64,000 nt of DNA. It comes from Actinacidiphila acididurans (GTDB lineage: Bacteria; Actinomycetota; Actinomycetes; Streptomycetales; Streptomycetaceae). Below, in pieces: positions 9,595-17,837 of this stretch. Position 1 is the stretch's first letter. Every line of letters begins with the position of its first letter. The notes beneath the pieces are model-generated. The model was not told where the DNA came from, searched no databases, and saw only the letters and a program-made list of their open reading frames with translations. The position numbers and the translations under genes are program-made. Where the stretch lies: positions 1 to 64,000 of the forward strand of contig NZ_JADKYB010000008.1 in NCBI RefSeq assembly GCF_016918855.1, given 5' to 3'.

Positions 9595-10625
9595 CCGCCC
9601 GCGTCCTGCGCGCCCGCCGCCTGTCGGTGCGCGTCGAGCCGCGTACGGTCCTGGTCTGTGCGGTCCTGCTGCTGGCCACGCTCGCCGTGTCCGTCGCCCT
9701 GGTCGGCACTGGTGACTACCGCATCGCGCCCGCCGACGTGCTGCGGGCCGTGATCGGCGGCGGCACCCCAGGACAGCGCTTCGTGGTCCGCGAACTGCGG
9801 CTGCCGCGCGTGGCGGTGGCGCTGCTGGCCGGCGCCGCGCTCGGCACGGCCGGCGCCGCCTTCCAGACCGTCAGCCGCAACCCGCTGGGCAGCCCCGACG
9901 TCATCGGCTTCGGACAGGGCTCGGCCGCCGGCGCCCTGGTCGTCATCGTGCTGATCCACGGCTCCTCGGCGAACACCATCGCGGCGGGCGCGGTGGTGGG
10001 CGGGCTGCTCACCGGTATCGTCGTCTACCTGCTGGCCTGGCGCGGCGGCGTGCACGGCTACCGGCTCGTCCTCGTCGGCATCGGCGTCTCCGCGGTACTG
10101 GCGGCCGTCAACAGCTACCTGCTGGTCAAGGCGGACTTCGTGGACGCCGCCCGGGCCGTGGTGTGGCTCACCGGCTCCCTCGACGGCCGCGACTGGACGC
10201 AAGTGAGGCCCCTGCTGGCCGCCTGCGCGCTGCTGCTGCCCGTGCTGCTCGCCCAGAGCCGCGCCCTGCGCCTGACCGAGATGGGCGACGACACCGCGTC
10301 CGCGCTGGGCGTGCGCGTCGAACGGGTGCGGCTGGTCACGGTCCTGGCCGCCGTGCTGCTCACCGCGGCCGCCACGGCCGCCTGCGGTCCGGTGCCCTTC
10401 GTCGCCCTCACCGCGCCGCAATTGGTCCGGCGCCTCACCCGTACCCCTGGTGTCGCGTTGGTGCCGTCCGCGCTCATGGGCGCGGCCCTGCTGGTCACCG
10501 CCGACTTCGCCGCCCAGCGCGTCTTCGGCTCCGGCCGTCTCCCGGTCGGCGTCGCCACCGGCGTCCTGGGCGGCGGCTATCTGCTGTGGCTCCTGGTCGC
10601 CGAACGACGGGCGGGCCGCACATGA
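9591..10625 (+). CDS. FecCD-type siderophore permease, subunit 2
   Basis: A 344-residue membrane protein homologous to the preceding permease. It keeps RELRLPRVAVALLAGAALG, FQTVSRNPLGSPDVIG and the GDDTASALGV coupling loop. GTG 9591 overlaps the upstream stop as GTGA, so translation is coupled. The two permeases form the heterodimeric channel of the importer. Its own stop overlaps the start of a small reading frame (ATGA at 10622). Confidence 0.93.
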   Translation: MTARVLRARRLSVRVEPRTVLVCAVLLLATLAVSVALVGTGDYRIAPADVLRAVIGGGTPGQRFVVRELRLPRVAVALLAGAALGTAGAAFQTVSRNPLGSPDVIGFGQGSAAGALVVIVLIHGSSANTIAAGAVVGGLLTGIVVYLLAWRGGVHGYRLVLVGIGVSAVLAAVNSYLLVKADFVDAARAVVWLTGSLDGRDWTQVRPLLAACALLLPVLLAQSRALRLTEMGDDTASALGVRVERVRLVTVLAAVLLTAAATAACGPVPFVALTAPQLVRRLTRTPGVALVPSALMGAALLVTADFAAQRVFGSGRLPVGVATGVLGGGYLLWLLVAERRAGRT

Positions 10626-10846
10626 GACCCGGCCGGCACATCGCCGAACCGCTTTGCCGATACGTCGTCGCGTACGGCGACCTTTATGCCGGACGGCACC
10701 TCTGCCGGATTGCGGTCGCGTACGGCCGTACGTCGCTGTGCCGACACATCGACTCGGCCGGCCCCCGCGGCGCCGGCCACTCCACCGGCCCCGGTACGCC
10801 AACCCCCGCCGTCCAGACGGCCCGACCGCACGGGAGCACCGTATGA
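10622..10846 (+). CDS. Small coupled reading frame, unknown 74-residue protein
   Basis: A 74-codon frame fills the gap between permease 2 and the ATPase gene. Its ATG overlaps the permease stop (ATGA, 10622-10625), and its TGA overlaps the ATPase ATG (ATGA, 10843-10846). G/C at codon position 3 is about 80%, below the neighbours but above chance. Residues 7-41 hold a two-fold motif, LCRYVVAYG then LCRIAVAYG, with three Cys and several His. The second half is Gly/Pro/Ser-rich. No known family is recognised. It could be a real small protein of the uptake system or a translated spacer that carries ribosomes to the ATPase gene. Confidence 0.45.
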   Translation: MRPGRHIAEPLCRYVVAYGDLYAGRHLCRIAVAYGRTSLCRHIDSAGPRGAGHSTGPGTPTPAVQTARPHGSTV

Positions 10847-11751
10847 CCCCCGGAATCCAGCCACCGGCCGACAGTGCCGGACCGTCCGGTCCGGGCCTTG
10901 CTTCCGGACCGGAAGTGGACTCCGGGCGGCTGCGGGCCGAGGCCGTCACCCTGGCGTACGACCGGCGCGTCGTCGCCGAGGACCTGTCGGTGACCGTGCC
11001 CGACGGGTCCTTCACGGTGGTCGTCGGCCCCAACGCGTGCGGCAAATCGACATTGCTGCGTGCCCTGGCCCGGCTGCTGCGGCCCGAGCGCGGCCGGGTG
11101 CTGCTGGACGGGCAGGCCATCGGCTCGCTGCCGGCCAAGCAGGTCGCGCGGACCCTGGGGCTGCTGCCGCAGACGTCCGTGGCGCCGGACGGCATCACCG
11201 TGGCCGACCTGGTGGCCCGCGGCCGTTATCCGCACCAGGGGCTGCTGCGGCAGTGGTCGCGTCACGACGAGCGGGTCGTCGCCGAGTCGATGGCCGCGAC
11301 CGGGGTGAGTGCGCTCGCCGGCCGCCCGGTCGACGAACTGTCCGGCGGGCAGCGGCAACGGGTGTGGATCGCCATGGCGCTGGCCCAGCAGACACCCTTG
11401 CTGCTGCTGGACGAGCCGACCACGTACCTGGACATCCAGCACCAGATCGAGGTGCTGGAGCTGTGCGCCGACCTGCACGAGCGGGGCGTCACCCTGGTCG
11501 CGGTGCTGCACGACCTCAACCAGGCCGCCCGGTACGCCACCCACCTGATCGCCATGCGGGACGGGCGGATCGAGGCACAGGGGCCGCCCGCGGCGATCCT
11601 CACCGCCGACCTGGTCGAGCGGGTCTTCGGCATACGCTGCCGGGTCATCGAGGACCCGGAGAGCGGTACCCCTCTGGTGGTGCCGGCCGCCCGCCGCCCT
11701 ACAGGAGCGAACGCAGCCGCAGCGCGTCCCGCAGACTCGCCTGCACCTTGA
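10843..11751 (+). CDS. Siderophore ABC importer ATPase (FecE/FhuC type)
   Basis: A 302-residue cytoplasmic ATPase that drives the two FecCD permeases. The motifs are Walker A GPNACGKST (residues 62-70), Q-loop LLPQTS, signature LSGGQRQR, Walker B LLLLDEPTTYLD, and the switch His in VLHDLN. An N-terminal Pro/Gly/Ser-rich extension of about 30 residues and an Ala/Pro tail flank the core. The tail overlaps the convergent SCP2 gene by 53 bp. Translation is coupled to the small frame upstream. The order permease-permease-ATPase with the divergent lipoprotein and reductase makes a complete iron-siderophore system. Biosynthetic genes are absent, so it may serve xenosiderophores or a siderophore made elsewhere. 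Confidence 0.94.
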   Translation: MTPGIQPPADSAGPSGPGLASGPEVDSGRLRAEAVTLAYDRRVVAEDLSVTVPDGSFTVVVGPNACGKSTLLRALARLLRPERGRVLLDGQAIGSLPAKQVARTLGLLPQTSVAPDGITVADLVARGRYPHQGLLRQWSRHDERVVAESMAATGVSALAGRPVDELSGGQRQRVWIAMALAQQTPLLLLDEPTTYLDIQHQIEVLELCADLHERGVTLVAVLHDLNQAARYATHLIAMRDGRIEAQGPPAAILTADLVERVFGIRCRVIEDPESGTPLVVPAARRPTGANAAAARPADSPAP

Positions 11752-12046
11752 CCCGTCCGGCCGCCCACGCCTTGGCGAAGGACAACTCGCCCGCCACCAG
11801 GGCCACCAGGTCGTCGCCGGTCATCGACAGCCGGATCTGCGCCTTGTCCACGGGCGTGCCGGGCACCTCGATCACGTCCTGGATGCCGCCGTCGGCCAGC
11901 CGGCCGGTGAAGGTGATGTCCAGGTCGGTGATCCGGCAGCTCAGCGAGCGGTCCAGGGCGGCCGCCGCCTTCGCGTCGCCCTCCGCCCGGGCCAGTCCGG
12001 CGGAGAACCGGTCGAGCGCGCTGCGGCACTCCTCGACGGTGGCCAT
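11699..12046 (-). CDS. SCP2 sterol-carrier-domain protein
   Basis: A 115-residue stand-alone SCP2-fold protein. It has an N-terminal helix (MATVEECRSALDRFS), central strands, and the closing SFAKAWAAGRVKVQASL helix-strand typical of the family. Such proteins bind fatty acyl or other hydrophobic ligands; the ligand here is unknown. Its 3' end runs 53 bp into the opposing ATPase gene. No terminator separates the two, so antisense read-through is possible. Confidence 0.85.
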   Translation of the reverse strand: MATVEECRSALDRFSAGLARAEGDAKAAAALDRSLSCRITDLDITFTGRLADGGIQDVIEVPGTPVDKAQIRLSMTGDDLVALVAGELSFAKAWAAGRVKVQASLRDALRLRSLL

Positions 12047-12188
12047 GGCGTGCGTTCTCCCCGGGTCGTGCGGTGCGTTCGGATGACGGTACCGCAGGGC
12101 CCAGTCATGGGGGTGCCACGGCGGGAAGGGGTAGCGTCGTGACCACAAGGTCACCATGACGTCAACGGCGAGGCGAGGAGTGAGAGCG

Positions 12189-13514
12189 ATGCGGGACGCC
12201 CTGCGTACCTGCCTGCAGATCGCGGGCGGTCTGACCGAGGCCGCCCGGCGCCGCACCACCGAGGCGGCCCGTGACCTGCTGGACCAGGCCGGGATCGATG
12301 TGGACGCGCTCCAGCAGCGGATCGGCTCGGCGGTCCCCGCCGAGGTGCAGACCCTCGCCGACGAGGTGGTCGCCTCCGGGCGCGCCAACCGCGACCTGCT
12401 GGTCGGCCTGGTCCGCGAGGAGGTCGACAAGACGATGACCCGGGTCGGCAAGCTCGCCGACGAGGTCACCAAGGTCGGCGTCGTCCTGGAGATGCTGGAG
12501 CGGCGAATTCGCGGCACGGAGGCGGGCGGCGCCGAGGAGAAGCAGCCGCCCGCCGAACCCGGGCCGGCCCTGCGCGTCCAGCACGTGGCGGTCGAACCCG
12601 AGCCGGAGCCCGAGCCGAAGGAGCGCCCGGCCCCCGCCAAGCGCGCCGCGTCCGCGCCCAGGCCCGCGGCGGCCACCACGACCGCCAACCCTCGGCGTAC
12701 GACCGCGACCAAGGCGACGAAGCGCACCCCGGCCGCCGCCCCCGGCACGGCCGGCGTCGAGGCCACCGGCGCCGGGGCCACCGTACGGAAGGCGACGCCC
12801 GCCCGCGCTCCCAAGCGGACCACCTCCGCGCCGGGCACCACCGCGACCAAGCGGGCGGCCGCCGCCAAGAAGGCGCCCAGGACGGCGAAGGCCGCGAAGT
12901 CCGCGACCGCCGCAAAGGCGGCGGCCACGACCCCGGCGAAGAAGGCGGCGCCCGCGAAGAAGGCCGCGGCCAGGGCCGCGGCGAAGAAAGCCGCGCCCGA
13001 GGCGGCGGTCACCGCTCCCGCCAAGAGCGCGGCAGCGCCCACCAAGAAGACGGCAGCCACGTCGGGCGCGGCGAAAACCGCCGCCAAGAAGACGGCTACC
13101 GGTTCCGCGACAGCGACCCCCGCCGAGAAAACCGCGGCCAAAAAGGCGGCTCCGACGGCTCCGGCGAAGAAGGCCGCCGCCAAGAGGGCCACCGCGCAGA
13201 AGACGGCGGCGAAGAAGACCGCCACGGGCGAGGCGCCGGCCAGGAAGACGGCCGCCAAGAAGACGGCCGCGAGTGGAGCCGGGAGCAACCCGGGCACGGG
13301 AAACAGCAGCAGCGGCAGCAGCGGCACCGCGCCGGCGAAGACCGCCGCCAGGAAATCCGCCGCCAAGAAGACGGCTACGGGCGGCGCCGGGAACGGCGCG
13401 GGCACGGGAAACAGCGACACCAGCCCCAACACCGACGGCTCCGGCACCGCCACCGCGCCCGCGAAGGCCGCCGCCAAGAAGACCGCACCGAGTCCGGGGA
13501 ACGGCGATGAGTGA
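12189..13514 (+). CDS. Coiled-coil protein with histone H1-like Lys/Ala tail
   Basis: 441 residues. The first ~105 are helical (RDALRTCLQIAGGLTEAARR, then a long amphipathic stretch ending VVLEMLERRIRG) and resemble phasin-like or coiled-coil proteins. From about residue 150 onward the chain is almost entirely Lys, Ala, Thr and Pro with AAKKTA and AKKAA units, like eukaryotic H1 tails and bacterial H1-like proteins. DNA or polyanion binding is inferred from that. ATG 12189 is chosen because GAGGAG lies 9 bases upstream; an in-frame ATG at 12156 has none. It heads the run with tlyA, nadK and recN and overlaps the next gene by 8 bases. Confidence 0.87.
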   Translation: MRDALRTCLQIAGGLTEAARRRTTEAARDLLDQAGIDVDALQQRIGSAVPAEVQTLADEVVASGRANRDLLVGLVREEVDKTMTRVGKLADEVTKVGVVLEMLERRIRGTEAGGAEEKQPPAEPGPALRVQHVAVEPEPEPEPKERPAPAKRAASAPRPAAATTTANPRRTTATKATKRTPAAAPGTAGVEATGAGATVRKATPARAPKRTTSAPGTTATKRAAAAKKAPRTAKAAKSATAAKAAATTPAKKAAPAKKAAARAAAKKAAPEAAVTAPAKSAAAPTKKTAATSGAAKTAAKKTATGSATATPAEKTAAKKAAPTAPAKKAAAKRATAQKTAAKKTATGEAPARKTAAKKTAASGAGSNPGTGNSSSGSSGTAPAKTAARKSAAKKTATGGAGNGAGTGNSDTSPNTDGSGTATAPAKAAAKKTAPSPGNGDE

Positions 13515-13920
13515 GCCCTACGACCTGCTGTCCGGCCGCGAGGCGTCTGTCCCGCACCCCGGACGTCCCGGGCCGGCCCCCGAGGCGGCGCTGGTGCCCG
13601 GCGCGCGGCCGGCGCCCGGCAGCGGGGCCGGACCCGACGCCGTACCGCGGCCCGCGACCGCACCCGAGGAGCCGGGGGAGCCCGCCGAGAGCGCCGCCGG
13701 AACGGGCGCGGCGGCGGACGCGGACGCCGTGCCCGGGCAGGCGGCGCCGGAGCCGCTGGGGGTGGCGCTGGGGGCGACGGGGAACGCCGAGGTGGACCTC
13801 GCCGTTGAGCGGTTGCGGGACGCCGACCGGCTGCCCGTCGACGGGCACATCGAGGTGTACGAGGATGTGCACCGGGGGCTGCGGGACGTGCTCGCGGCCC
13901 TGGACGAGAACAGGGGCTGA
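13507..13920 (+). CDS. Short conserved protein upstream of tlyA
   Basis: 137 residues. The first ~85 are Pro/Ala/Gly/Glu-rich and probably unstructured. The last ~45 form a helical segment (GNAEVDLAVERLRDADRLP, then YEDVHRGLRDVLAALDE). A small protein with this C terminus lies directly before tlyA in many actinobacteria; its function is not established. ATG 13507 lies 5 bases before the end of the preceding frame, so translation is coupled. TlyA starts 7 bases after its stop. Confidence 0.82.
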   Translation: MSEPYDLLSGREASVPHPGRPGPAPEAALVPGARPAPGSGAGPDAVPRPATAPEEPGEPAESAAGTGAAADADAVPGQAAPEPLGVALGATGNAEVDLAVERLRDADRLPVDGHIEVYEDVHRGLRDVLAALDENRG

Positions 13921-13927
13921 CACGCAG

Positions 13928-14734
13928 GTGGCACGACGCCGACTCGACGCCGAGCTGGTGCGCCGGAACCTGGCCAGATCGCGGGAGCACGCGAGCCAGC
14001 TGATCGCCGCGGGCCGGGTGACCGTGGGCGGGTCGACCGCCACGAAGGCGGCGACCCAGGTGGAGACCGGCGCGGCCCTGGTCGTGACCCGGGACGAGGC
14101 CGAACCGGAATACGTATCACGCGGCGGGCACAAGCTGGCCGGCGCGCTGGCCGCGTTCGTCCCGCGCGGCCTGACGGTCGAGGGGCGCACCGCGCTGGAC
14201 GCGGGCGCCTCCACCGGGGGCTTCACCGACGTGCTGCTGCGGGCCGGCGCCGCCGGGGTGATCGCGGTGGACGTCGGCTACGGCCAGCTCGCCTGGTCGC
14301 TGCAGAACGATCCGCGGGTCACCATTAAGGACCGCACCAACGTACGCGAGTTGACGCCCGAGGCGATCGACGGCCGACTGGCGGACCTGGTGGTCGGCGA
14401 CCTGTCGTTCATCCCGCTGGGTCTGGTGCTGCCCGCGCTGGTGCGGTGCGCGGCGCCGGACGCGGACCTGCTGCTCATGGTCAAGCCGCAGTTCGAGGTG
14501 GGCCGGGAGCGCCTGGGCAGCGGCGGGGTGGTGCGCAGCACGGCGCTGCGCGCGGAGAGTGTGCGCAAGGTGGCCGGGCAGGCCGCCGAGCTGGGCCTGG
14601 GGGTGCTGGGGGTCACCGCCAGTCCGCTGCCCGGTCCGTCCGGGAACGTGGAGTACTTTCTGTGGCTGCGCGCCGGCGCGCCCGCGCTGGACCCGGCCGA
14701 CGTGGACCGAGCTGTGGCGGAGGGGCCCCGTTGA
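13928..14734 (+). CDS. tlyA: TlyA-type rRNA 2'-O-methyltransferase
   Basis: 268 residues. An N-terminal S4 RNA-binding domain (LDAELVRRNLARSREHASQL, residues 6-65) is joined to an FtsJ-like methyltransferase domain. The motifs are SRGGHKL, the SAM site DAGASTGGFTD, VVGDLSF, MVKPQFEVG and NVEYF, which supply the K-D-K-E catalytic set. TlyA methylates cytidines of 16S and 23S rRNA, and its presence makes ribosomes sensitive to capreomycin-type drugs in mycobacteria. GTG 13928 is the start. The stop overlaps the TTG of the NAD kinase gene. Confidence 0.94.
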   Translation: MARRRLDAELVRRNLARSREHASQLIAAGRVTVGGSTATKAATQVETGAALVVTRDEAEPEYVSRGGHKLAGALAAFVPRGLTVEGRTALDAGASTGGFTDVLLRAGAAGVIAVDVGYGQLAWSLQNDPRVTIKDRTNVRELTPEAIDGRLADLVVGDLSFIPLGLVLPALVRCAAPDADLLLMVKPQFEVGRERLGSGGVVRSTALRAESVRKVAGQAAELGLGVLGVTASPLPGPSGNVEYFLWLRAGAPALDPADVDRAVAEGPR

Positions 14735-15735
14735 CGAACGTGACCGACGTGACCGAGGCGACTGAGGTGCCTGAGCCGACTGGGGTGTCCGAGATGTCCG
14801 AGGCGCCGGCCCCGGTGGAGCTGGCCGAGGGCTGCGAGCCGCAGGACCGCACCGTCTTCCTCCTCGCCCACACCGGGCGGCCCGCGGCCGTCCGCAGCGC
14901 CGAGCGGGTCGTGCTCGGCCTGATGCGGTGCGGCATCGGGGTGCGGCTGCTGGCCGGCGAGGCCGCCGACCTGCCGCTGCCGGACAAGGTGGAGCTGGTC
15001 GAGGAGATCGGCCCGGCGGCGGTCGAGGGCTGCGAACTGATCATCGTCCTGGGCGGCGACGGCACCCTGCTGCGCGGCGCGGAGTTCGCCCGCGCCTCCG
15101 GGGTGCCGATGCTCGGCGTCAACCTCGGCCGGGTCGGCTTCCTCGCCGAGGCCGAGCGCGACGACCTCGACAAGGTGGTGGACCGCGTCGTCACCAAGGA
15201 GTACGAGGTCGAGGAACGCATGACACTCGATGTGCTGGTCCGCACCGACGGGCGGATCGTGCACACCGACTGGGCGCTGAACGAGGCGTCGGTGGAGAAG
15301 GCGTCCCGGGAGCGGATGCTCGAGGTCGTCACCGAGGTCGACGGCCGGCCGGTCTCGCGCTTCGGCTGCGACGGCGTGGTGTGCGCCACTCCCACCGGCT
15401 CCACCGCCTACGCCTTCTCCGCCGGCGGCCCGGTGGTCTGGCCGGAGGTGGAGGCGCTGCTGATGGTGCCGATCAGCGCGCACGCCCTGTTCGCCAAGCC
15501 GCTGCTCACCTCGCCGCGCTCGGTGCTGGCCGTCGAGGTGCAGCCGGAGACCCCGCACGGCGTGCTGTGGTGCGACGGCCGCCGCACCGTGGAACTGCCG
15601 GCCGGCGCCCGCGTCGAGGTGCGCCGCGGCGCGGTCCCGGTCCGGCTGGCCAGGCTCCACCACGCCTCCTTCACCGACCGCCTGGTGGCGAAGTTCGCCC
15701 TGCCCGTGGCGGGCTGGCGCGGCGCGCCCGTATAG
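14731..15735 (+). CDS. nadK: NAD kinase
   Basis: 334 residues. It phosphorylates NAD to NADP in the cytoplasm. Motifs are GGDGT (residues 108-112), NLGRVGFLAE, NEASVEKAS and TPTGSTAYAFSAGGP. A Val/Thr/Glu-rich leader of about 35 residues precedes the domain. The TTG start overlaps the tlyA stop (TTGA), with GGAGG about 8 bases upstream; GTG 14740 is a reasonable alternative. It lies between tlyA and recN, the order found in mycobacteria and streptomycetes. Confidence 0.94.
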   Translation: MTNVTDVTEATEVPEPTGVSEMSEAPAPVELAEGCEPQDRTVFLLAHTGRPAAVRSAERVVLGLMRCGIGVRLLAGEAADLPLPDKVELVEEIGPAAVEGCELIIVLGGDGTLLRGAEFARASGVPMLGVNLGRVGFLAEAERDDLDKVVDRVVTKEYEVEERMTLDVLVRTDGRIVHTDWALNEASVEKASRERMLEVVTEVDGRPVSRFGCDGVVCATPTGSTAYAFSAGGPVVWPEVEALLMVPISAHALFAKPLLTSPRSVLAVEVQPETPHGVLWCDGRRTVELPAGARVEVRRGAVPVRLARLHHASFTDRLVAKFALPVAGWRGAPV

Positions 15736-15801
15736 GCCGGCGGCGGATCCGCGGGGGACGGCCGTCGCGCCGGGCGCCGCAAACCTCGTATGGTCGTATC
15801 C

Positions 15802-17541
15802 GTGTTGGAGGAAATGCGGATCCGGTCGCTGGGAGTCATCGAGGACGCCGTGGTGGAACTGTCACCCGGGTTCACGGCGGTGACCGGTGAGACCGGTGCG
15901 GGCAAGACCATGGTCGTCACCAGCCTGGGCCTGCTGCTCGGCGGGCGGGCCGACCCCGCCCTCGTGCGGATCGGCCAGAAGCAGGCCGTGGTCGAGGGCC
16001 GGATCGTCCTCGACCAGGGCGCGCGCGCCCTGGTGCGGGCCGAGGAGGCGGGCGCGGAGCTGGACGAGGGCACGCTGCTGATCAGCCGCACCGTCTCCGC
16101 CGAGGGCCGCTCCCGCGCCCATGTCGGCGGGCGCGGGGTGCCGGTCGGGCTGCTCGGCGAACTCGCCGACGACCTGGTCGCCGTGCACGGCCAGACCGAC
16201 CAGCAGGGCCTGCTGCGCCCGGCCCGGCAGCGCGAGGCGCTGGACCGGTACGCCGGGGACGCGGTCGCGGCGCCGCTGGCCAAGTACGCCGCCGCCTACC
16301 GGCGGCTGCGCACGGTCGCCGCCGACTTGGACGAGCTGACCACCCGGGCCCGGGAACGCGCCCAGGAGGCGGATCTGCTGCGGTTCGGCGTCGAGGAGGT
16401 CGCGGCGGCCGAGCCGCAGCCCGGCGAGGACGCGGAACTGGCCGCGGAAGCCGAGCGGCTCGGCCACGCCGAGGCGCTGGCCGCCGCAGCCACGGCCGCG
16501 CACGCCGCCATGGCGGGCAACCCCGAGGACCCCGAGGGAGTGGACGCCGGCACCCTGGTGGCCGGCGCCCAGCGTGCCCTGGACGCGGTCAGCGCCCACG
16601 ACCCGGTGCTGTCCGCGCTGGCCGGCCGGCTCGGCGAGATCGGCATCCTGCTCGCCGACGTGGCCGGTGAACTGGCCGGATACGCCGACAACCTGGACGC
16701 CGACCCGCTGCGGCTGGCCGCGGTCGAGGAGCGCCGGGCCCAGCTCTCGCACCTGGTGCGCAAATACGGCCAGGACATCGACGCGGTGCTGGCCTGGGCC
16801 CAGCAGAGCGCCACCAGGCTGCTGGAACTGGAGGGCGACGACGACCGGATCGCCGAGCTGACCGCCGAACGCGACGCGCTGCGCGGCGAACTCGGCACCC
16901 TCGCCCAGGAGCTGAGCGACGCCCGGGCCGAGGCCGCCGATCGGTTCGCGGCCGCCGTCACCGCCGAACTCGCCGAACTCGCCATGCCGCACGCCCGGGT
17001 CACCGTCGCGCTGCGGCAGACCGAGTCGCCGGAGCCCGAGCACGGCATCGAAGTCGGCGGGCGCGCGGTGGTCTTCGGGCTGGCAGGCGCCGACGAGGTC
17101 GAGCTGCTGCTCGCCCCGCACCCCGGCTCCCCGGCCCGGCCCATCGCCAAGGGCGCGTCCGGCGGCGAGCTGTCCCGGGTCATGCTCGCCGTCGAGGTGG
17201 TCTTCGCCGGCTCCGACCCGGTGCCCACCTACCTCTTCGACGAGGTCGACGCCGGTGTCGGCGGCAAGGCCGCGGTCGAGGTCGGCCGGCGGCTGGCCCG
17301 GCTGGCCCGCACCGCCCAGGTCGTGGTCGTCACCCACCTCCCGCAGGTGGCCGCCTTCGCCGACCGGCAGTTGCTGGTGGAGAAGACCAACGACGGCTCG
17401 GTCACCCGCAGCGGCGTCACCGTCCTGGAAGGCGAGGCCCGGGTCCGGGAACTCTCCCGCATGCTCGCGGGGTTGGAGGATTCGGAACTGGGCCGGGCCC
17501 ACGCGGAGGAACTGCTGGAGGCCGCGAAGGCAGCACGCTGA
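15802..17541 (+). CDS. recN: DNA repair protein RecN
   Basis: A 579-residue SMC-like ATPase of double-strand-break repair. Walker A is GETGAGKT (29-36), the middle is an Ala/Glu/Leu-rich coiled coil, and the C-terminal half has the signature GASGGELSR and Walker B TYLFDEVDAGVGG, then VVTHLPQVAAF. GTG 15802 is chosen because the homologous N terminus begins LEEMRIRSLG and because TATGGT lies 7 bases upstream, which suggests a leaderless start. ATG 15790 would lie inside that hexamer. No SOS box is obvious here, unlike at dnaE2. Confidence 0.93.
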   Translation: MLEEMRIRSLGVIEDAVVELSPGFTAVTGETGAGKTMVVTSLGLLLGGRADPALVRIGQKQAVVEGRIVLDQGARALVRAEEAGAELDEGTLLISRTVSAEGRSRAHVGGRGVPVGLLGELADDLVAVHGQTDQQGLLRPARQREALDRYAGDAVAAPLAKYAAAYRRLRTVAADLDELTTRARERAQEADLLRFGVEEVAAAEPQPGEDAELAAEAERLGHAEALAAAATAAHAAMAGNPEDPEGVDAGTLVAGAQRALDAVSAHDPVLSALAGRLGEIGILLADVAGELAGYADNLDADPLRLAAVEERRAQLSHLVRKYGQDIDAVLAWAQQSATRLLELEGDDDRIAELTAERDALRGELGTLAQELSDARAEAADRFAAAVTAELAELAMPHARVTVALRQTESPEPEHGIEVGGRAVVFGLAGADEVELLLAPHPGSPARPIAKGASGGELSRVMLAVEVVFAGSDPVPTYLFDEVDAGVGGKAAVEVGRRLARLARTAQVVVVTHLPQVAAFADRQLLVEKTNDGSVTRSGVTVLEGEARVRELSRMLAGLEDSELGRAHAEELLEAAKAAR

Positions 17542-17837
17542 GCCGGAGCGGAAATCCGTCGCCATGACGGCGCGAAAGGCGCCGGGGCGGTGGGCGGGCG
17601 ACGCGTACGAAGCGGCGGTCGCGCGAACGTGCCGGTGGCGCGGGCGGGCGGGTACGCCGCGTCGCGCATGTCGTACGCCAGCCGCGGGCGGTGCCGCCGC
17701 CCGCGGGCCGGGAACAGCCGGGCCACCGGCGGAACCCGTGGCCCCGGTCGCCCGTCCTGGAGGCGGGAAGGCCCGCCCTGGCGGCGGGAAGAGCCGTGCG
17801 TCCCGGCCGGGGCGCACCACCTCGGGGAGGCAGACGG
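17542..17837 (+). other. Gene-free spacer after recN
   Basis: 296 bases, very GC-rich, with no clear terminator or promoter. One open frame crosses it (GTG 17590), but its Arg/Gly-rich product has no family character and it ends inside the next gene. The only solid signal is GGGGAGG at 17824-17830, the ribosome site of the following membrane protein. Confidence 0.5.

Noticed and set aside
10163..10621. Upstream extension of the small frame at 10622
   Set aside because: It overlaps permease 2 in another frame and is Arg/Pro-rich nonsense; only the part after the ATGA overlap is plausible.
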